This document shows, piece by piece, positions 1-8,549 of a DNA stretch of 57,578 nucleotides. A program made the position numbers and the translations under genes. Every line of letters starts with the position of its first letter. The stretch's first letter is position 1. A model generated the notes under the pieces. That model did not search any database. It saw only the letters and a program-made list of their open reading frames with translations, and had not been told where the DNA came from. This DNA is from an uncultured Clostridium sp. GTDB taxonomy: Bacteria; Bacillota; Clostridia; Lachnospirales; Lachnospiraceae. The stretch covers positions 1 to 57,578 of the forward strand of contig CANRZB010000017.1 of assembly GCA_947644195.1 (NCBI GenBank), written 5' to 3'.

Positions 1-281
1 AACGGTAGAGTACAGCTTAAGAATTATTGGAGATGATAACTCGGTAAACCTTGTCGGAAATAATTGATAAGGCGAAGGCTTTTGCCTATGATACATGATA
101 CCACTGTCATAATCGTCAGCATTTTTTATCTGAAGGCGGGGGTAAGCCTTCTACTAAAGAATCTGTCGATGGTGTGTGAGGCGTCCACTGGAATCTGTCA
201 AAAATATCCATGAAATAACAACCAGAAATAGAATATCCGTTGTGTTAGCCAAGAGCAAATTTTGCAGTTAGAATAGGAAAA
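1..281. other. No recognisable gene at the window edge
   Basis: No open frame with a ribosome binding site and no family resemblance was found here on either strand. One + strand frame around 122-210 is open for a few dozen codons (it contains the residues KAGVSLLLKNLSMVCEASTG) but lacks a start signal and ends in stops. It could be the decayed tail of a gene lying outside the window. No T-box specifier or antiterminator consensus was seen. Confidence 0.4.
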
Positions 282-319
282 TGATTAATAATTATGCAAA
301 AAAGATGAATAATTATTAG
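282..319 (+). promoter_or_regulatory. Two upstream ARG-box-like sites (ArgR/AhrC)
   Basis: Two sites close to the ArgR/AhrC half-operator consensus TGAATAATTATTCA lie side by side: TTAATAATTATGCA at about 286-299 and TGAATAATTATTAG at 306-319. Their centres are about 20 bp apart, roughly two helical turns, as expected for one ArgR hexamer contacting paired boxes. They lie about 180 bp upstream of the argC promoter, so looping to the promoter-proximal box at 497-510 is possible. The region is AT-rich, which lowers specificity. Confidence 0.55.
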
Positions 320-495
320 TATTATACTTCCGAGAACAATAATGAATCCAACCTGGAAAGAAAAGTTCAGAGCCATTGAAAGAATTTCTAAATTACATAG
401 AAAATGCATAGAATATATATGATTTTTTGGAAATGAAATATGATGTCAAGCATGGCAGGAAATGAGGAACAAATAAGAAAAGTCAAAAATAATAC

Positions 496-524
496 TTGCA
501 TAATTATAAATCATAGAGTATAAT
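496..524 (+). promoter_or_regulatory. argC promoter overlapped by an ARG box
   Basis: A sigma-A promoter is visible: -35 TTGCAT at 496-501, a 17-bp spacer, and -10 TATAAT at 519-524. An ARG-box-like sequence, TGCATAATTATAAA at 497-510, covers the -35 and the start of the spacer, so ArgR bound with arginine would block RNA polymerase. A strong ribosome binding site (AAGGAG, 555-560) precedes argC. Confidence 0.65.
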
Positions 525-570
525 AAGTATTCGTTACTGGCCGAGGAACAGAAAAAGGAGATAAGGAATT

Positions 571-1611
571 ATGATTAAGGCAGGTATCATTGGTTCGACA
601 GGATATGCTGGACAGGAATTGGTAAGGCTTCTGCTGCAACATCCGGAAGCAGAAATCGTTTGGTATGGTTCCCGTTCCTATGTAGATGAAAAATACAGCA
701 GTGTATTTGGCAATATGGTTCAACTTGTGGATGAGAAATGTCTCGGCGAAGACATGGATGCGCTGGCAGCTCAGGCAGACGTGATTTTTACGGCGACTCC
801 GCAGGGGTTATGTGCCTCTCTGGTCAATGAAAATATTTTATCAAAGACAAAAATCATTGATTTGAGTGCAGATTTTCGGATCAAAGACGTAGCAAAGTAT
901 GAGAAATGGTATGGAATTTCCCATCCAACCCCCGACTTTGTCGAAGAAGCCGTTTACGGACTCTGTGAAGTAAACCGGGATGCGGTTCGGGATGCGAGAT
1001 TAATCGCCAATCCGGGATGTTTCCCGACCTGTTCCACATTATCCATCTATCCGTTAGCCAAGGAACATATGATAGATATGGAGACACTGATTATTGATGC
1101 CAAATCCGGGACCTCTGGAGCCGGCAGGGGGGCTAAGGTGCCAAACCTATATTGTGAGGTCAATGAGAGTATCAAAGCATACGGAGTAACGACACATCGA
1201 CATACACCGGAAATTGAAGATCAGCTTTCCTATGCATCGGGAGAGACGGTCACGCTAAATTTCACACCGCATCTGGTTCCTATGAACCGGGGAATCTTGA
1301 CGACTTCTTATGCGAAAATGAAACAACCGTTCCGGGAAGAAGATGTTCGTGCTGTCTATCAGAAATATTACGGACAGGAGTATTTTGTCCGGTTGTTGGA
1401 TCCGGGGGTATTCCCGGAAACCCGCTGGGTAGAGGGCAGCAACTTTGTAGATGTGAATTTCAAGATAGATGAACGGACGGGTCGTATTATTATGTTAGGT
1501 GCCATTGACAATGTGGTAAAAGGCGCTGCAGGACAGGCCGTGCAGAATATGAACCTGATGTTTGGATTAGAGGAAACAACGGGATTACGGATCGTTCCAA
1601 TGTTTCCATAA
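571..1611 (+). CDS. argC: N-acetyl-gamma-glutamyl-phosphate reductase
   Basis: ArgC reduces N-acetylglutamyl-5-phosphate to the semialdehyde with NADPH, the third step of arginine and ornithine synthesis in the cytoplasm. The 346-residue protein starts with the nucleotide-binding motif [14 protein letters not shown] (residues 8-21) and carries the catalytic cysteine in the motif NPGCFPT (Cys150). The C-terminal half holds the usual dimerisation and semialdehyde dehydrogenase fold sequence ([10 protein letters not shown]). Length is normal for the short-form enzyme. The ATG is preceded by a good Shine-Dalgarno. It is the first gene of an argC-argB-argD string, and its promoter carries an ARG box. 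The usual clostridial argJ between argC and argB is missing here. Confidence 0.96.
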   Translation: MIKAGIIGSTGYAGQELVRLLLQHPEAEIVWYGSRSYVDEKYSSVFGNMVQLVDEKCLGEDMDALAAQADVIFTATPQGLCASLVNENILSKTKIIDLSADFRIKDVAKYEKWYGISHPTPDFVEEAVYGLCEVNRDAVRDARLIANPGCFPTCSTLSIYPLAKEHMIDMETLIIDAKSGTSGAGRGAKVPNLYCEVNESIKAYGVTTHRHTPEIEDQLSYASGETVTLNFTPHLVPMNRGILTTSYAKMKQPFREEDVRAVYQKYYGQEYFVRLLDPGVFPETRWVEGSNFVDVNFKIDERTGRIIMLGAIDNVVKGAAGQAVQNMNLMFGLEETTGLRIVPMFP

Positions 1612-1658
1612 ACAATAATATGGCGGCGTATTCAGCGCCGGCAGAAATGAGGGAAAGT

Positions 1659-2573
1659 ATGAGTGCAGAAGAACAGGAAAAGTTTATGGATCAGATTACC
1701 GTTAAAGCGGAAACTCTGATTGAAGCGTTACCTTATATCCGGGATTTTAATAATAAAAAAGTGGTGGTCAAATATGGTGGCAGCGCCATGTTAGATAAAA
1801 ATCTGGAGGAGAGCGTGATCAAAGATGTCGCTCTTTTGAAGCTGGTTGGGATGCAGCCGATCATTGTGCATGGCGGTGGCAAAGAAATCAGCCGCTGGAT
1901 TGACAAGGTTGGCAAGGAGACAAAGTTCGTCGAGGGATTTCGTGTGACGGACCAGGAGACCATGGAAATCGCAGAGATGGTTTTGAACCGAGTCAACAAG
2001 AACCTGGTGCAGATGGTTGAGACTTTAGGGGTCAAGGCAATCGGGATCTCCGGCAAAGACGGTGGGATGCTTCATGTGGAGAAGAAAACGCCGAATGGCA
2101 AAGATATCGGATTTGTCGGGGACATCTCCCATGTAGATACCGATGTGGTAGATACGTTGTTAGAGAACGATTATATCCCAATTATTGCTCCGATCGGGAT
2201 GGATGAAGAAGGACAGACCTATAATATCAACGCCGACGATGCAGCCTGTGCGATTGCGGGAGCGATCCATGCGGAAAAACTGGCATTTCTGACCGATGTA
2301 GACGGCGTCTGCATGAACCCGGAAGATAAGTCCACCCTGATCTCTGTTTTAAATCTGATTGAGGCAAACAAATTGATTGAAGGTGGAATCATCAGTGGTG
2401 GTATGCTGCCGAAGGTGAATAACTGTATCCGTGCTGTCAATGCGGGCGTGGGCAGAGTACATATCCTGGACGGGCGCAGGGATCATTGCCTATTGCTGGA
2501 ATTCTTTACCAAGAAAGGTATCGGTACGGCGATCATCGGTGACGATAGCGGACGTTACAGTAATGAACGGTAA
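1659..2573 (+). CDS. argB: Acetylglutamate kinase
   Basis: ArgB phosphorylates N-acetylglutamate with ATP, the second and often arginine-inhibited step of the pathway. The protein shows the amino-acid kinase signatures VVKYGGSAM near the N terminus, [10 protein letters not shown] for acetylglutamate binding, and the nucleotide-binding AFLTDVDGV segment, with [10 protein letters not shown] near the end. The frame is open from an ATG at 1620, but that codon has no ribosome binding site. The ATG at 1659 follows AGGG by about 6 nt and gives a 304-residue protein beginning [10 protein letters not shown], which matches relatives better. It lies 47 nt after argC and is presumably cotranscribed. The extended N-terminal helix is typical of arginine-sensitive hexameric forms, but sensitivity is an inference. 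Confidence 0.95.
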   Translation: MSAEEQEKFMDQITVKAETLIEALPYIRDFNNKKVVVKYGGSAMLDKNLEESVIKDVALLKLVGMQPIIVHGGGKEISRWIDKVGKETKFVEGFRVTDQETMEIAEMVLNRVNKNLVQMVETLGVKAIGISGKDGGMLHVEKKTPNGKDIGFVGDISHVDTDVVDTLLENDYIPIIAPIGMDEEGQTYNINADDAACAIAGAIHAEKLAFLTDVDGVCMNPEDKSTLISVLNLIEANKLIEGGIISGGMLPKVNNCIRAVNAGVGRVHILDGRRDHCLLLEFFTKKGIGTAIIGDDSGRYSNER

Positions 2574-2597
2574 GGCATATGGTATATGGGAACGAAG

Positions 2598-2686
2598 TGT
2601 GTATTCGTTTGCAGAGCAAACAAATACACATTGGAAAAATGCAAAGACAGCATTTTCATGGATTGTTTGTGCCGGCTGCGCCGGCA
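2598..2686 (+). other. Two consecutive hairpins between argB and argD
   Basis: The 147-nt gap holds two strong inverted repeats. The first pairs 2598-2612 with 2616-2630 (15 positions, one mismatch, 3-nt loop AGA). The second pairs TGCCGGC (2670-2676) with GCCGGCA (2680-2686) around a TGC loop. Neither is followed by a U-run, so they do not look like rho-independent terminators. They could be mRNA processing or stability elements that set the argB to argD ratio. The reading frame of argD happens to stay open through both. Confidence 0.6.
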
Positions 2687-2720
2687 TGACTGCAAGAGTG
2701 TACCAGAAAGGAGAAGCGGG

Positions 2721-3893
2721 ATGACATTACAGGAAGCAGACCGGTATTTTATACATACCTACAATCGCAAAGTGGTTTTTGACCATGGAGAGGGGATGCA
2801 CCTCTATGATAACCAGGGCAAAAAATATCTGGATATGGGAGCCGGGATTGCGGTATCTGCACTGGGATACAGCAATGAAACATTTAAACAGGGGCTCAAG
2901 GAGCAGATTGACCGTCTGATCCATGTATCCAATCTCTATTATACAGAGCCATCCATCAAAGCAGCACAGCTTTTGTGTGAAGCATCCGGAATGGATCGAG
3001 TATTTTTTACCAACAGTGGCGCAGAGGCCATTGAAGGTGCTTTGAAATTGGCCAGAAAATATGCGTATCAGAAGAATCCCCATAGCAAGGGGGAAATTAT
3101 CGCTATGAACCATTCGTTCCATGGACGGACGATGGGAGCGGTCTCTGTGACTGGTACGGAACATTATCGGGAGCCGTTTGAACCGCTGATCGGTGGGGTA
3201 TCGTTTGCCGATTATAATGATCTGAACAGCGTGAAGGCGTTGATCACAGAAGATACCTGTGCCATTATTTTAGAAACTTTGCAGGGTGAGGGAGGAATTC
3301 ATCCAGCAGAACCAGCTTTTATCCGGGGGGTTCGGGAATTATGTGATGCCCATGATATTGCCCTGATTCTGGACGAGATACAGTGCGGGATGGGCAGAAC
3401 CGGAAAAATGTTTACCTATGAACACTATGGAATCCTGCCGGACATCATGACAACGGCAAAAGCTTTAGGATGCGGTGTACCGGTGGGAGCGTTTGCTGCA
3501 GTAGAAAAATATGCGGAGGCAATGTGTCCGGGAGACCATGGAACTACTTACGGTGGGAATCCTCTGGCGACTGCTGCCGTTTGCAAAGTTTTTGAAATTT
3601 ATGAGAATGAACAGATCCTGGATCGCGTAAACGAGATTGCACCTTACCTGGAAGAACAGTTGCAACGGCTTGCTGAAAAATATCCAGATCAGATTTCCGA
3701 TTGCCGTGGAATGGGTTTGATGCAGGGGATTGAGCTGAAAATTCCGGCAGGGGATGTGATTTCTAAGGCGTTGGAAGCCGGTGTGATACTGATTGGCGCA
3801 GGAAGCCATATTATCCGCTTCGTGCCGCCATTAATTGTGGAGCGGGAGCAGATTGACCGTACCATAGAAATATTAGACCAGATATTCGCATAA
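2721..3893 (+). CDS. argD: Acetylornithine aminotransferase
   Basis: ArgD is a class-III pyridoxal-phosphate aminotransferase converting N-acetylglutamate semialdehyde to N-acetylornithine with glutamate as amino donor. The 390-residue protein shows the cofactor-binding NSGAEAIEGALKLAR (98-112), the LDEIQCGMGRTGK segment (217-229) with the aspartate that contacts the pyridine nitrogen, and the Schiff-base lysine in TTAKALG (Lys247). The frame is open upstream to 2586, but AAAGGAGAA at 2708-2716 sets the start at 2721. It is the third gene of the arginine operon. Some enzymes of this family also work in lysine synthesis. Confidence 0.94.
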   Translation: MTLQEADRYFIHTYNRKVVFDHGEGMHLYDNQGKKYLDMGAGIAVSALGYSNETFKQGLKEQIDRLIHVSNLYYTEPSIKAAQLLCEASGMDRVFFTNSGAEAIEGALKLARKYAYQKNPHSKGEIIAMNHSFHGRTMGAVSVTGTEHYREPFEPLIGGVSFADYNDLNSVKALITEDTCAIILETLQGEGGIHPAEPAFIRGVRELCDAHDIALILDEIQCGMGRTGKMFTYEHYGILPDIMTTAKALGCGVPVGAFAAVEKYAEAMCPGDHGTTYGGNPLATAAVCKVFEIYENEQILDRVNEIAPYLEEQLQRLAEKYPDQISDCRGMGLMQGIELKIPAGDVISKALEAGVILIGAGSHIIRFVPPLIVEREQIDRTIEILDQIFA

Positions 3894-3926
3894 ATCATTG
3901 TTGCGATGGGCATACTTTCTCCTAAC

Positions 3927-3976
3927 ATTATGATATGGTGGCAGGGCCAAAAATTCTCGAAACCCTGCTTCATAAT
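3927..3976 (+). other. Imperfect inverted repeat after argD
   Basis: ATTATGA (3927-3933) and GCAGGG (3941-3946) can pair with TCATAAT (3970-3976) and CCCTGC (3963-3968). The stem has an asymmetric internal loop and no following U-run. It may be a weak end for the arg transcript or an mRNA structure ahead of the next gene. Confidence 0.3.
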
Positions 3977-4004
3977 ATTGGCATAGGCAGAAAGGATGGT
4001 TTCT

Positions 4005-4460
4005 ATGTGGGGAATGATAATCGGACTGGTGTCCGGTTTGTTGATGAGTGTTCAGGGAGTATTTAATGCAGAGGTAACCAAGCAGACCAGCGTCTGGATT
4101 TCGGCATCCTTTGTTCAATTTACGGCACTGATTGTCTGTCTGACTGCCTGGTTTGTCTCTGGCAGGGAGAGCAGCTTCAGTGCCTTGTTTTCGGTAAAAC
4201 CCTGGTATATGTTGTTGGGGGGAACGATCGGAGCGTTTATAACGTATACCGTAATCGTTGCTATGAACCAGCTGGGGCCGGCCAAAGCGACAATGTTTAT
4301 CGTGACGGCACAGCTCATTGTCTCCTACCTGATTTCTCTGTTTGGGATGTTTGGTGTGGAAAAAAATCCGTTCGCCTGGTCCAGGCTGTTCGGGATTCTG
4401 GTAATGATCGGGGGAATCCTGCTCTTTAAATGGCAGGAACTGTTTCCTGCGGGAAAGTAA
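4005..4460 (+). CDS. Small DMT-family membrane transporter (YdcZ/DUF606 type)
   Basis: This is a half-length integral membrane protein of about 151 residues with five predicted hydrophobic segments, matching the EamA-like DUF606/YdcZ family of the drug/metabolite transporter superfamily. Family members act as dimers or pairs and their substrates are mostly unknown. Visible features are the opening GLVSGLLMSVQGVFNAEV segment and the central GGTIGAFITYTVIVAMNQLGPAKA stretch, given here by its ends. An ATG at 3996 sits almost on top of the AAAGG ribosome binding site, so the ATG at 4005 (MWGMIIGL) is the better start. It follows argD in the same direction, but a role in arginine metabolism is only a guess. 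Confidence 0.85.
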   Translation: MWGMIIGLVSGLLMSVQGVFNAEVTKQTSVWISASFVQFTALIVCLTAWFVSGRESSFSALFSVKPWYMLLGGTIGAFITYTVIVAMNQLGPAKATMFIVTAQLIVSYLISLFGMFGVEKNPFAWSRLFGILVMIGGILLFKWQELFPAGK

Positions 4461-4493
4461 AAAAATTAATTTCATTTTTGTGCATTCTTTCTC

Positions 4494-4522
4494 TTGTAAT
4501 CGACATCTGGATTCGCTAAAAT
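4494..4522 (+). promoter_or_regulatory. Promoter of comEA
   Basis: A sigma-A-like promoter has -35 TTGTAA at 4494-4499, a 17-bp spacer and -10 TAAAAT at 4517-4522. The comEA ribosome binding site (GGAGGG, 4581-4586) lies about 60 nt further on. No CIN-box or comK-type site was recognised. Confidence 0.5.
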
Positions 4523-4589
4523 AGGAAACAGGGGTTTTGATTGTAACGCAATGGGACATGACCTGTTATGCAACAGCATAGGAGGGATC

Positions 4590-5222
4590 ATGAAACAGGA
4601 AAAGTGGATCACAGGTATCATTTGTTTACTGGTCATTTTTTGTGCCGGTTGTTTTTATTTGTATCATGGACAGAAAACAACCGGTCAGGACAAACCGTTC
4701 CAGCCAGAAGCGGTGTCGGATGCTTCGGGAGAGCCATCAGACAGGCAGGAACAAAAGACGGGCCAGTCGGAGACACCGGCAGAATATGCCGTATATATCT
4801 GTGGCGCTGTAAAACATCCGGGGGTATACCGTTTTACGGAAGTAGCCAGGGTATGTGATGTCGTAGAGGCGGCTGGCGGCTTTACCCAAAATGCGGCGGA
4901 GGCGTCGGTAAACCAGGCTAGATATATTGCCGATGGGGAGCAGATAGAAATTCTTTCCCGGAAGCAATGGAAGAAAAGCCAGGGGCAGGGGATTGCGTCT
5001 TCCGATCATCCGACAGACGGTCAGGATGACGGGAAGATTAATATTAATACAGCGACAGAGACCGAATTAATGGCTTTATCGGGGGTTGGTCCGTCTAAGG
5101 CCAAAGCAATCATCGAATACCGCACACAGAATGGTACCTTTGCATCGGTTGAAAATATTATGCAGGTACCTGGAATCAAAGAGGGCGTATATGATCAGAT
5201 CAAGGACTCCATTACAGTTTAG
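4590..5222 (+). CDS. comEA: Competence protein ComEA, helix-hairpin-helix DNA receptor
   Basis: ComEA is a membrane-anchored protein that binds double-stranded DNA outside the membrane during natural transformation and hands it to the ComEC channel. The 210-residue protein has an N-terminal membrane helix (about 7-25), a charged Pro/Gln/Ser-rich linker, an SLBB-type segment starting AVYICGAVKHPGVY (67-80), and a C-terminal pair of helix-hairpin-helix motifs (ALSGVGPSKAKAIIEYR and QVPGIKEGVYDQI). The frame is open from 4551, but GGAGGG places the start at 4590. A two-component system and a GerMN gene separate it from comEC. Confidence 0.93.
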   Translation: MKQEKWITGIICLLVIFCAGCFYLYHGQKTTGQDKPFQPEAVSDASGEPSDRQEQKTGQSETPAEYAVYICGAVKHPGVYRFTEVARVCDVVEAAGGFTQNAAEASVNQARYIADGEQIEILSRKQWKKSQGQGIASSDHPTDGQDDGKININTATETELMALSGVGPSKAKAIIEYRTQNGTFASVENIMQVPGIKEGVYDQIKDSITV

Positions 5223-5274
5223 ATAGATGGTGAATCAGTCAGTGGGTTGAGGGAACTGGCAGAAAGAGGAGAAC

Positions 5275-5961
5275 ATGGCAAAGAAAATATTGGTGGTGGA
5301 TGATGAGAAATTAATCGTAAAGGGTATCCGTTTTAGTCTGGAACAGGACGGCATGGAGGTTGACTGCGCCTATGATGGGCAGGAAGCGCTGGATCTGGCC
5401 TCGGCAAACCAATATGATGTGATTTTATTAGACGTGATGTTGCCGGTTTTAACCGGTTTTGAAGTATGTCAGCAGATTCGGGAGTTTTCCGACGTACCGA
5501 TTATCATGCTGACCGCCAAGGGCGAGGATATGGATAAAATCCTCGGTCTGGAATATGGAGCAGACGACTACATTACCAAACCGTTTAATATCTTAGAAGT
5601 AAAAGCGAGAATTAAGGCGATCATGCGTAGAAGTACCAGTAAGCCAGCAGAAGAGAATAAGCAGATCCTGACTTATGATATTCTTCGCGTGGATCTTGAC
5701 AGCAGACGGGGGTATCTGGGAGATCGAGAGGTAAGTTTGACGGCGAAAGAATTTGACCTGTTAGAACTTTTGATGACCCATCCAAACAAAGTATATAGCC
5801 GGGAAGAACTTCTGAATACTGTATGGGGTTATGATTACCCTGGCGATGTGCGTACCGTGGACGTACATATCAGACGGTTACGGGAAAAAATTGAAACCAC
5901 TCCGAGTACACCTCAGTTTATTCATACAAAATGGGGTGTTGGATATTTCTTCCAGCAATAA
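5275..5961 (+). CDS. Response regulator, OmpR/PhoB family
   Basis: This 228-residue DNA-binding regulator has a receiver domain with the phosphoacceptor Asp53 in ILLDVMLP, the conserved Thr80 and Lys102 (ITKPF), and a C-terminal winged-helix domain (RRGYLGDREVSLTAKEFDLLELL, ending with RTVDVHIRRLREKI; segments named only to locate them). It resembles the PhoP/WalR group, but the target genes cannot be told from sequence. The start codon at 5275 follows AGAGGAG. The partner sensor kinase lies 82 nt downstream. Its position between comEA and comEC suggests joint expression with the uptake genes, though cotranscription may simply be historical. Confidence 0.93.
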   Translation: MAKKILVVDDEKLIVKGIRFSLEQDGMEVDCAYDGQEALDLASANQYDVILLDVMLPVLTGFEVCQQIREFSDVPIIMLTAKGEDMDKILGLEYGADDYITKPFNILEVKARIKAIMRRSTSKPAEENKQILTYDILRVDLDSRRGYLGDREVSLTAKEFDLLELLMTHPNKVYSREELLNTVWGYDYPGDVRTVDVHIRRLREKIETTPSTPQFIHTKWGVGYFFQQ

Positions 5962-5974
5962 TGCGGTACTGCGG

Positions 5975-6021
5975 CAAACAGCCGGATAGCGGCTGTCCCG
6001 TGTCCGTATACACGCTGTTTG
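5975..6021 (+). other. Alternative hairpins between response regulator and kinase
   Basis: Two mutually exclusive stems are visible. ACAGCCG (5978-5984) can pair with CGGCTGT (5990-5996), and CAAACAGC (5975-5982) can pair with GCTGTTTG (6014-6021). Overlapping stems that compete can act as attenuators or translation switches, but no U-run follows, so transcription termination is unlikely. Confidence 0.4.
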
Positions 6022-6043
6022 GGATAGGAACGGAGGAGACAGG

Positions 6044-7483
6044 TTGAAAAAGCGTTGGGAAGAATTGCTATATCGTCTGCGCAGTATGCGAGTACAGCTT
6101 TTTCTTGTCCTGCTGATGGTAGGGCTTATTCCTGTTATTCTTTTTTCGAATATCATGATTCATATCTATGATTCTAAGTTGATTTCCCAGAGAACAGATG
6201 AACTACAGTCCTATGGGGCGGTGTTGTCCAATCTGATTCTCTCTTCCGGGTATCTGTCCGGCCGGATTTCCACAGAGGTGGATCAGGAGGCCGAATCCAT
6301 TGCCAATATCTATCAGGGCCGGGTTCTTATTATTGATCAGAACCTGTGCGTGATGAAAGATACGTATGGGTTGGAAGAGGGAAAAACGATGATTACTACC
6401 GAGGTAATCCGCTGTTTCATTGACCACCAAAACAAATATGTCAATGATCTGGGAGAGTACATTCAATTGACGATGCCGGTACTGGATACCGAGAGCGGTA
6501 ACACCATTGGCGTTGTGATACTGACATTTTCCACACAGAGTTTCCATACGGTGTCCCGGGTTATGGAGCGCCGGACACTCCTGCTGATTTTTTCGCTGGC
6601 AATCTGCCTGATCCTCATTGCGGCGTCCTATTCTCTGTATGTCACAAAACCCTTTCATCAGGTAACGGAATCCATTGATGAGATTACGGATGGAGATATG
6701 GATGTGAAGCTAGAAGTTCGCAGTTATTCAGAGCTACGGTTGATTTCTGAATCTTTTAACCAGATGATTGATGTGATCCAGCAGCAAGATGAGGCCAGAC
6801 AGAATTTTGCTTCCAATGTCTCCCACGAGTTAAAGACGCCATTGGCATCAATGAAAGTATTATCGGATTCCCTGCTGTCTCAGGAGGGGATGCCGGAGGA
6901 ACTGTACCGGGAGTTTCTTGTAGATATCACGAATGAAATTGAACGGATGACGAATATCATCAACGATTTGTTGATGATGGTTAAGCTGGACAAGAATTCT
7001 GCGCAGATGCAGATCAGCAATATCAGCATTAATGATTTGATCGAGCAGCTTTTGAAACGTCTGCGCCCGATAGCGGCAGAACGCAATATTGAATTAGTCT
7101 ATGAAAGCTATCGACCGATCATGGCAGATGTGGACGAGGTAAAACTCTCAATTGCATTAAATAACCTCATAGAAAATGCGATCAAATACAATTATGATGA
7201 CGGTTGGGTCCGGGTTACCCTAAATGCGGACCACAAGTTCTTTTATATTAAGATTGAGGATTCTGGAGTCGGCATACCGGAAGATGTCCAGGATAAAATC
7301 TTTGAGCGTTTTTTCCGCGTAGATACGGCCAGATCCAGAGATACCGGTGGGACCGGGCTAGGCTTATCCCTGACCAGAAATACCATTTTGCTGCACAGGG
7401 GTTCGATTAAGTTGTTTAGTAAGGAAAAAGAGGGGTCTACCTTTACGGTGCGGATTCCGTTGAACTATGTTACCAATTCCTAA
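6044..7483 (+). CDS. Membrane sensor histidine kinase
   Basis: This 479-residue kinase is the likely partner of the upstream response regulator. It has a transmembrane helix at about 18-38, an extracellular sensor segment of about 140 residues, a second transmembrane helix at about 178-200, a HAMP linker (201-253), a HisKA dimerisation domain with phosphoacceptor His261 in SHELKTPLASM, and a HATPase domain with N box (NNLIENAIKYN), G1 (DSGVGIPE) and G2 (GGTGLGLSL). The start is a TTG at 6044, directly after GGAGGAG with 5-nt spacing, and no ATG is placed better. The signal sensed is unknown. Confidence 0.93.
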   Translation: MKKRWEELLYRLRSMRVQLFLVLLMVGLIPVILFSNIMIHIYDSKLISQRTDELQSYGAVLSNLILSSGYLSGRISTEVDQEAESIANIYQGRVLIIDQNLCVMKDTYGLEEGKTMITTEVIRCFIDHQNKYVNDLGEYIQLTMPVLDTESGNTIGVVILTFSTQSFHTVSRVMERRTLLLIFSLAICLILIAASYSLYVTKPFHQVTESIDEITDGDMDVKLEVRSYSELRLISESFNQMIDVIQQQDEARQNFASNVSHELKTPLASMKVLSDSLLSQEGMPEELYREFLVDITNEIERMTNIINDLLMMVKLDKNSAQMQISNISINDLIEQLLKRLRPIAAERNIELVYESYRPIMADVDEVKLSIALNNLIENAIKYNYDDGWVRVTLNADHKFFYIKIEDSGVGIPEDVQDKIFERFFRVDTARSRDTGGTGLGLSLTRNTILLHRGSIKLFSKEKEGSTFTVRIPLNYVTNS

Positions 7484-7521
7484 CACATCGGTTTGCCCGC
7501 GTGGCAGGAAAGGAGGGCGAA

Positions 7522-8499
7522 ATGGAAGAACAGTTACAGAAAAAAAGAAAAATCCACATCGTGATTCTATGTGTTCTAGTTGTCGCTGTCCTGGTGGCAA
7601 GTGTGAATATCATCTGGATTCTGAAACATCGGACGCAGGAATACCGTGGATACTATATTTTCTGCGTGGATTCGAACGAAACTAAGGTGCAGTATGAACA
7701 TTATACGCCCAAAAATGATGATACCGAGAAACTGATTCAGGAATTTCTGGATAAAATGCAGAGAGATCCCAAGGATATTTCGATGAAGAAAGCGATTCCT
7801 GATAACGTTTCCGTTGATGAATATACCCTTTCTGATTCCGGGGAATTGACGTTGTACCTGGATTCTGCATATGGAAATTATAGTGGTGTGAATGAAATCT
7901 TGCGCCGTGCTTCTATTGTAAAAACACTCTGCCAGATCCCGGATGTGGATTCGGTGCAATTCTATGTGGCTGGACAGCCGTTGACGGACTCCAACTCCAA
8001 TGCGATTGGATTCATGACGGCAGATACTTTTATTGATAATACCGGAGGAGAAGCCGTTTATCAGCAAAGTGCTGTCTTAAATATCTATTTTGCCTCCGAA
8101 GATGGGGAATCTCTGAAAATGGTTCCTGTCCGCATCATTTACGATGCCACCATTCCTTTAGAGCAGATGACGATAGAACAATTGATCAAAGGACCGGATT
8201 CCATTAAGGGAATTGATCAGAAAAATATTTTGCCAACCATACCAGACGGCACAGTACTAAATAGTGTAACTGTCAAGGAACATACCTGCTATGTTGATTT
8301 TTCCAAGGAATTTTTGAAGAAACGTGATGATATTCTGCCGGAAGTTGCGGTTTACTCTGTAGTGAATACCTTGACAGAGCTTGCAACAGTGAATAAAGTG
8401 CAGTTTAGTATTGATGGTGAACAGGTACTTCTGTATAACGATGTGATTAATTTCGGCGAAGTCTTTGAACGGAATCTGGATCTGGTAGTAGAGGAATAA
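7522..8499 (+). CDS. GerMN-domain lipid-anchored or membrane protein
   Basis: The 325-residue protein starts with a charged tail and one membrane helix (about 13-35), followed by two GerMN domains. The second is clear from MTIEQLIKGPDSI, then a PDGT...VDFSKEF pattern and NTLTELATVNKVQFSIDGEQV near the end. GerMN domains occur in the spore-germination protein GerM and in proteins transcribed with two-component sensors such as LpqB. A GTG at 7501 would lengthen the protein, but AAAGGAGGG at 7509-7517 sets the start at ATG 7522. It follows the kinase by 38 nt. By analogy with LpqB next to MtrB it may modulate the sensor, which is an inference. Confidence 0.82.
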   Translation: MEEQLQKKRKIHIVILCVLVVAVLVASVNIIWILKHRTQEYRGYYIFCVDSNETKVQYEHYTPKNDDTEKLIQEFLDKMQRDPKDISMKKAIPDNVSVDEYTLSDSGELTLYLDSAYGNYSGVNEILRRASIVKTLCQIPDVDSVQFYVAGQPLTDSNSNAIGFMTADTFIDNTGGEAVYQQSAVLNIYFASEDGESLKMVPVRIIYDATIPLEQMTIEQLIKGPDSIKGIDQKNILPTIPDGTVLNSVTVKEHTCYVDFSKEFLKKRDDILPEVAVYSVVNTLTELATVNKVQFSIDGEQVLLYNDVINFGEVFERNLDLVVEE

Positions 8500-8549
8500 T
8501 TATTTTTAAAAATTATAAAACGAAAGGAGTTGGTTCTATAAAACGACCT

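Noticed and set aside
1-570. T-box or other riboswitch upstream of argC
   Set aside because: No T-box antiterminator consensus or other conserved aptamer core was found; the ARG boxes explain regulation.
2586-2720. N-terminal extension of argD by 45 codons
   Set aside because: The frame is open by chance through two hairpins. AAAGGAGAA and family length fix the start at 2721.
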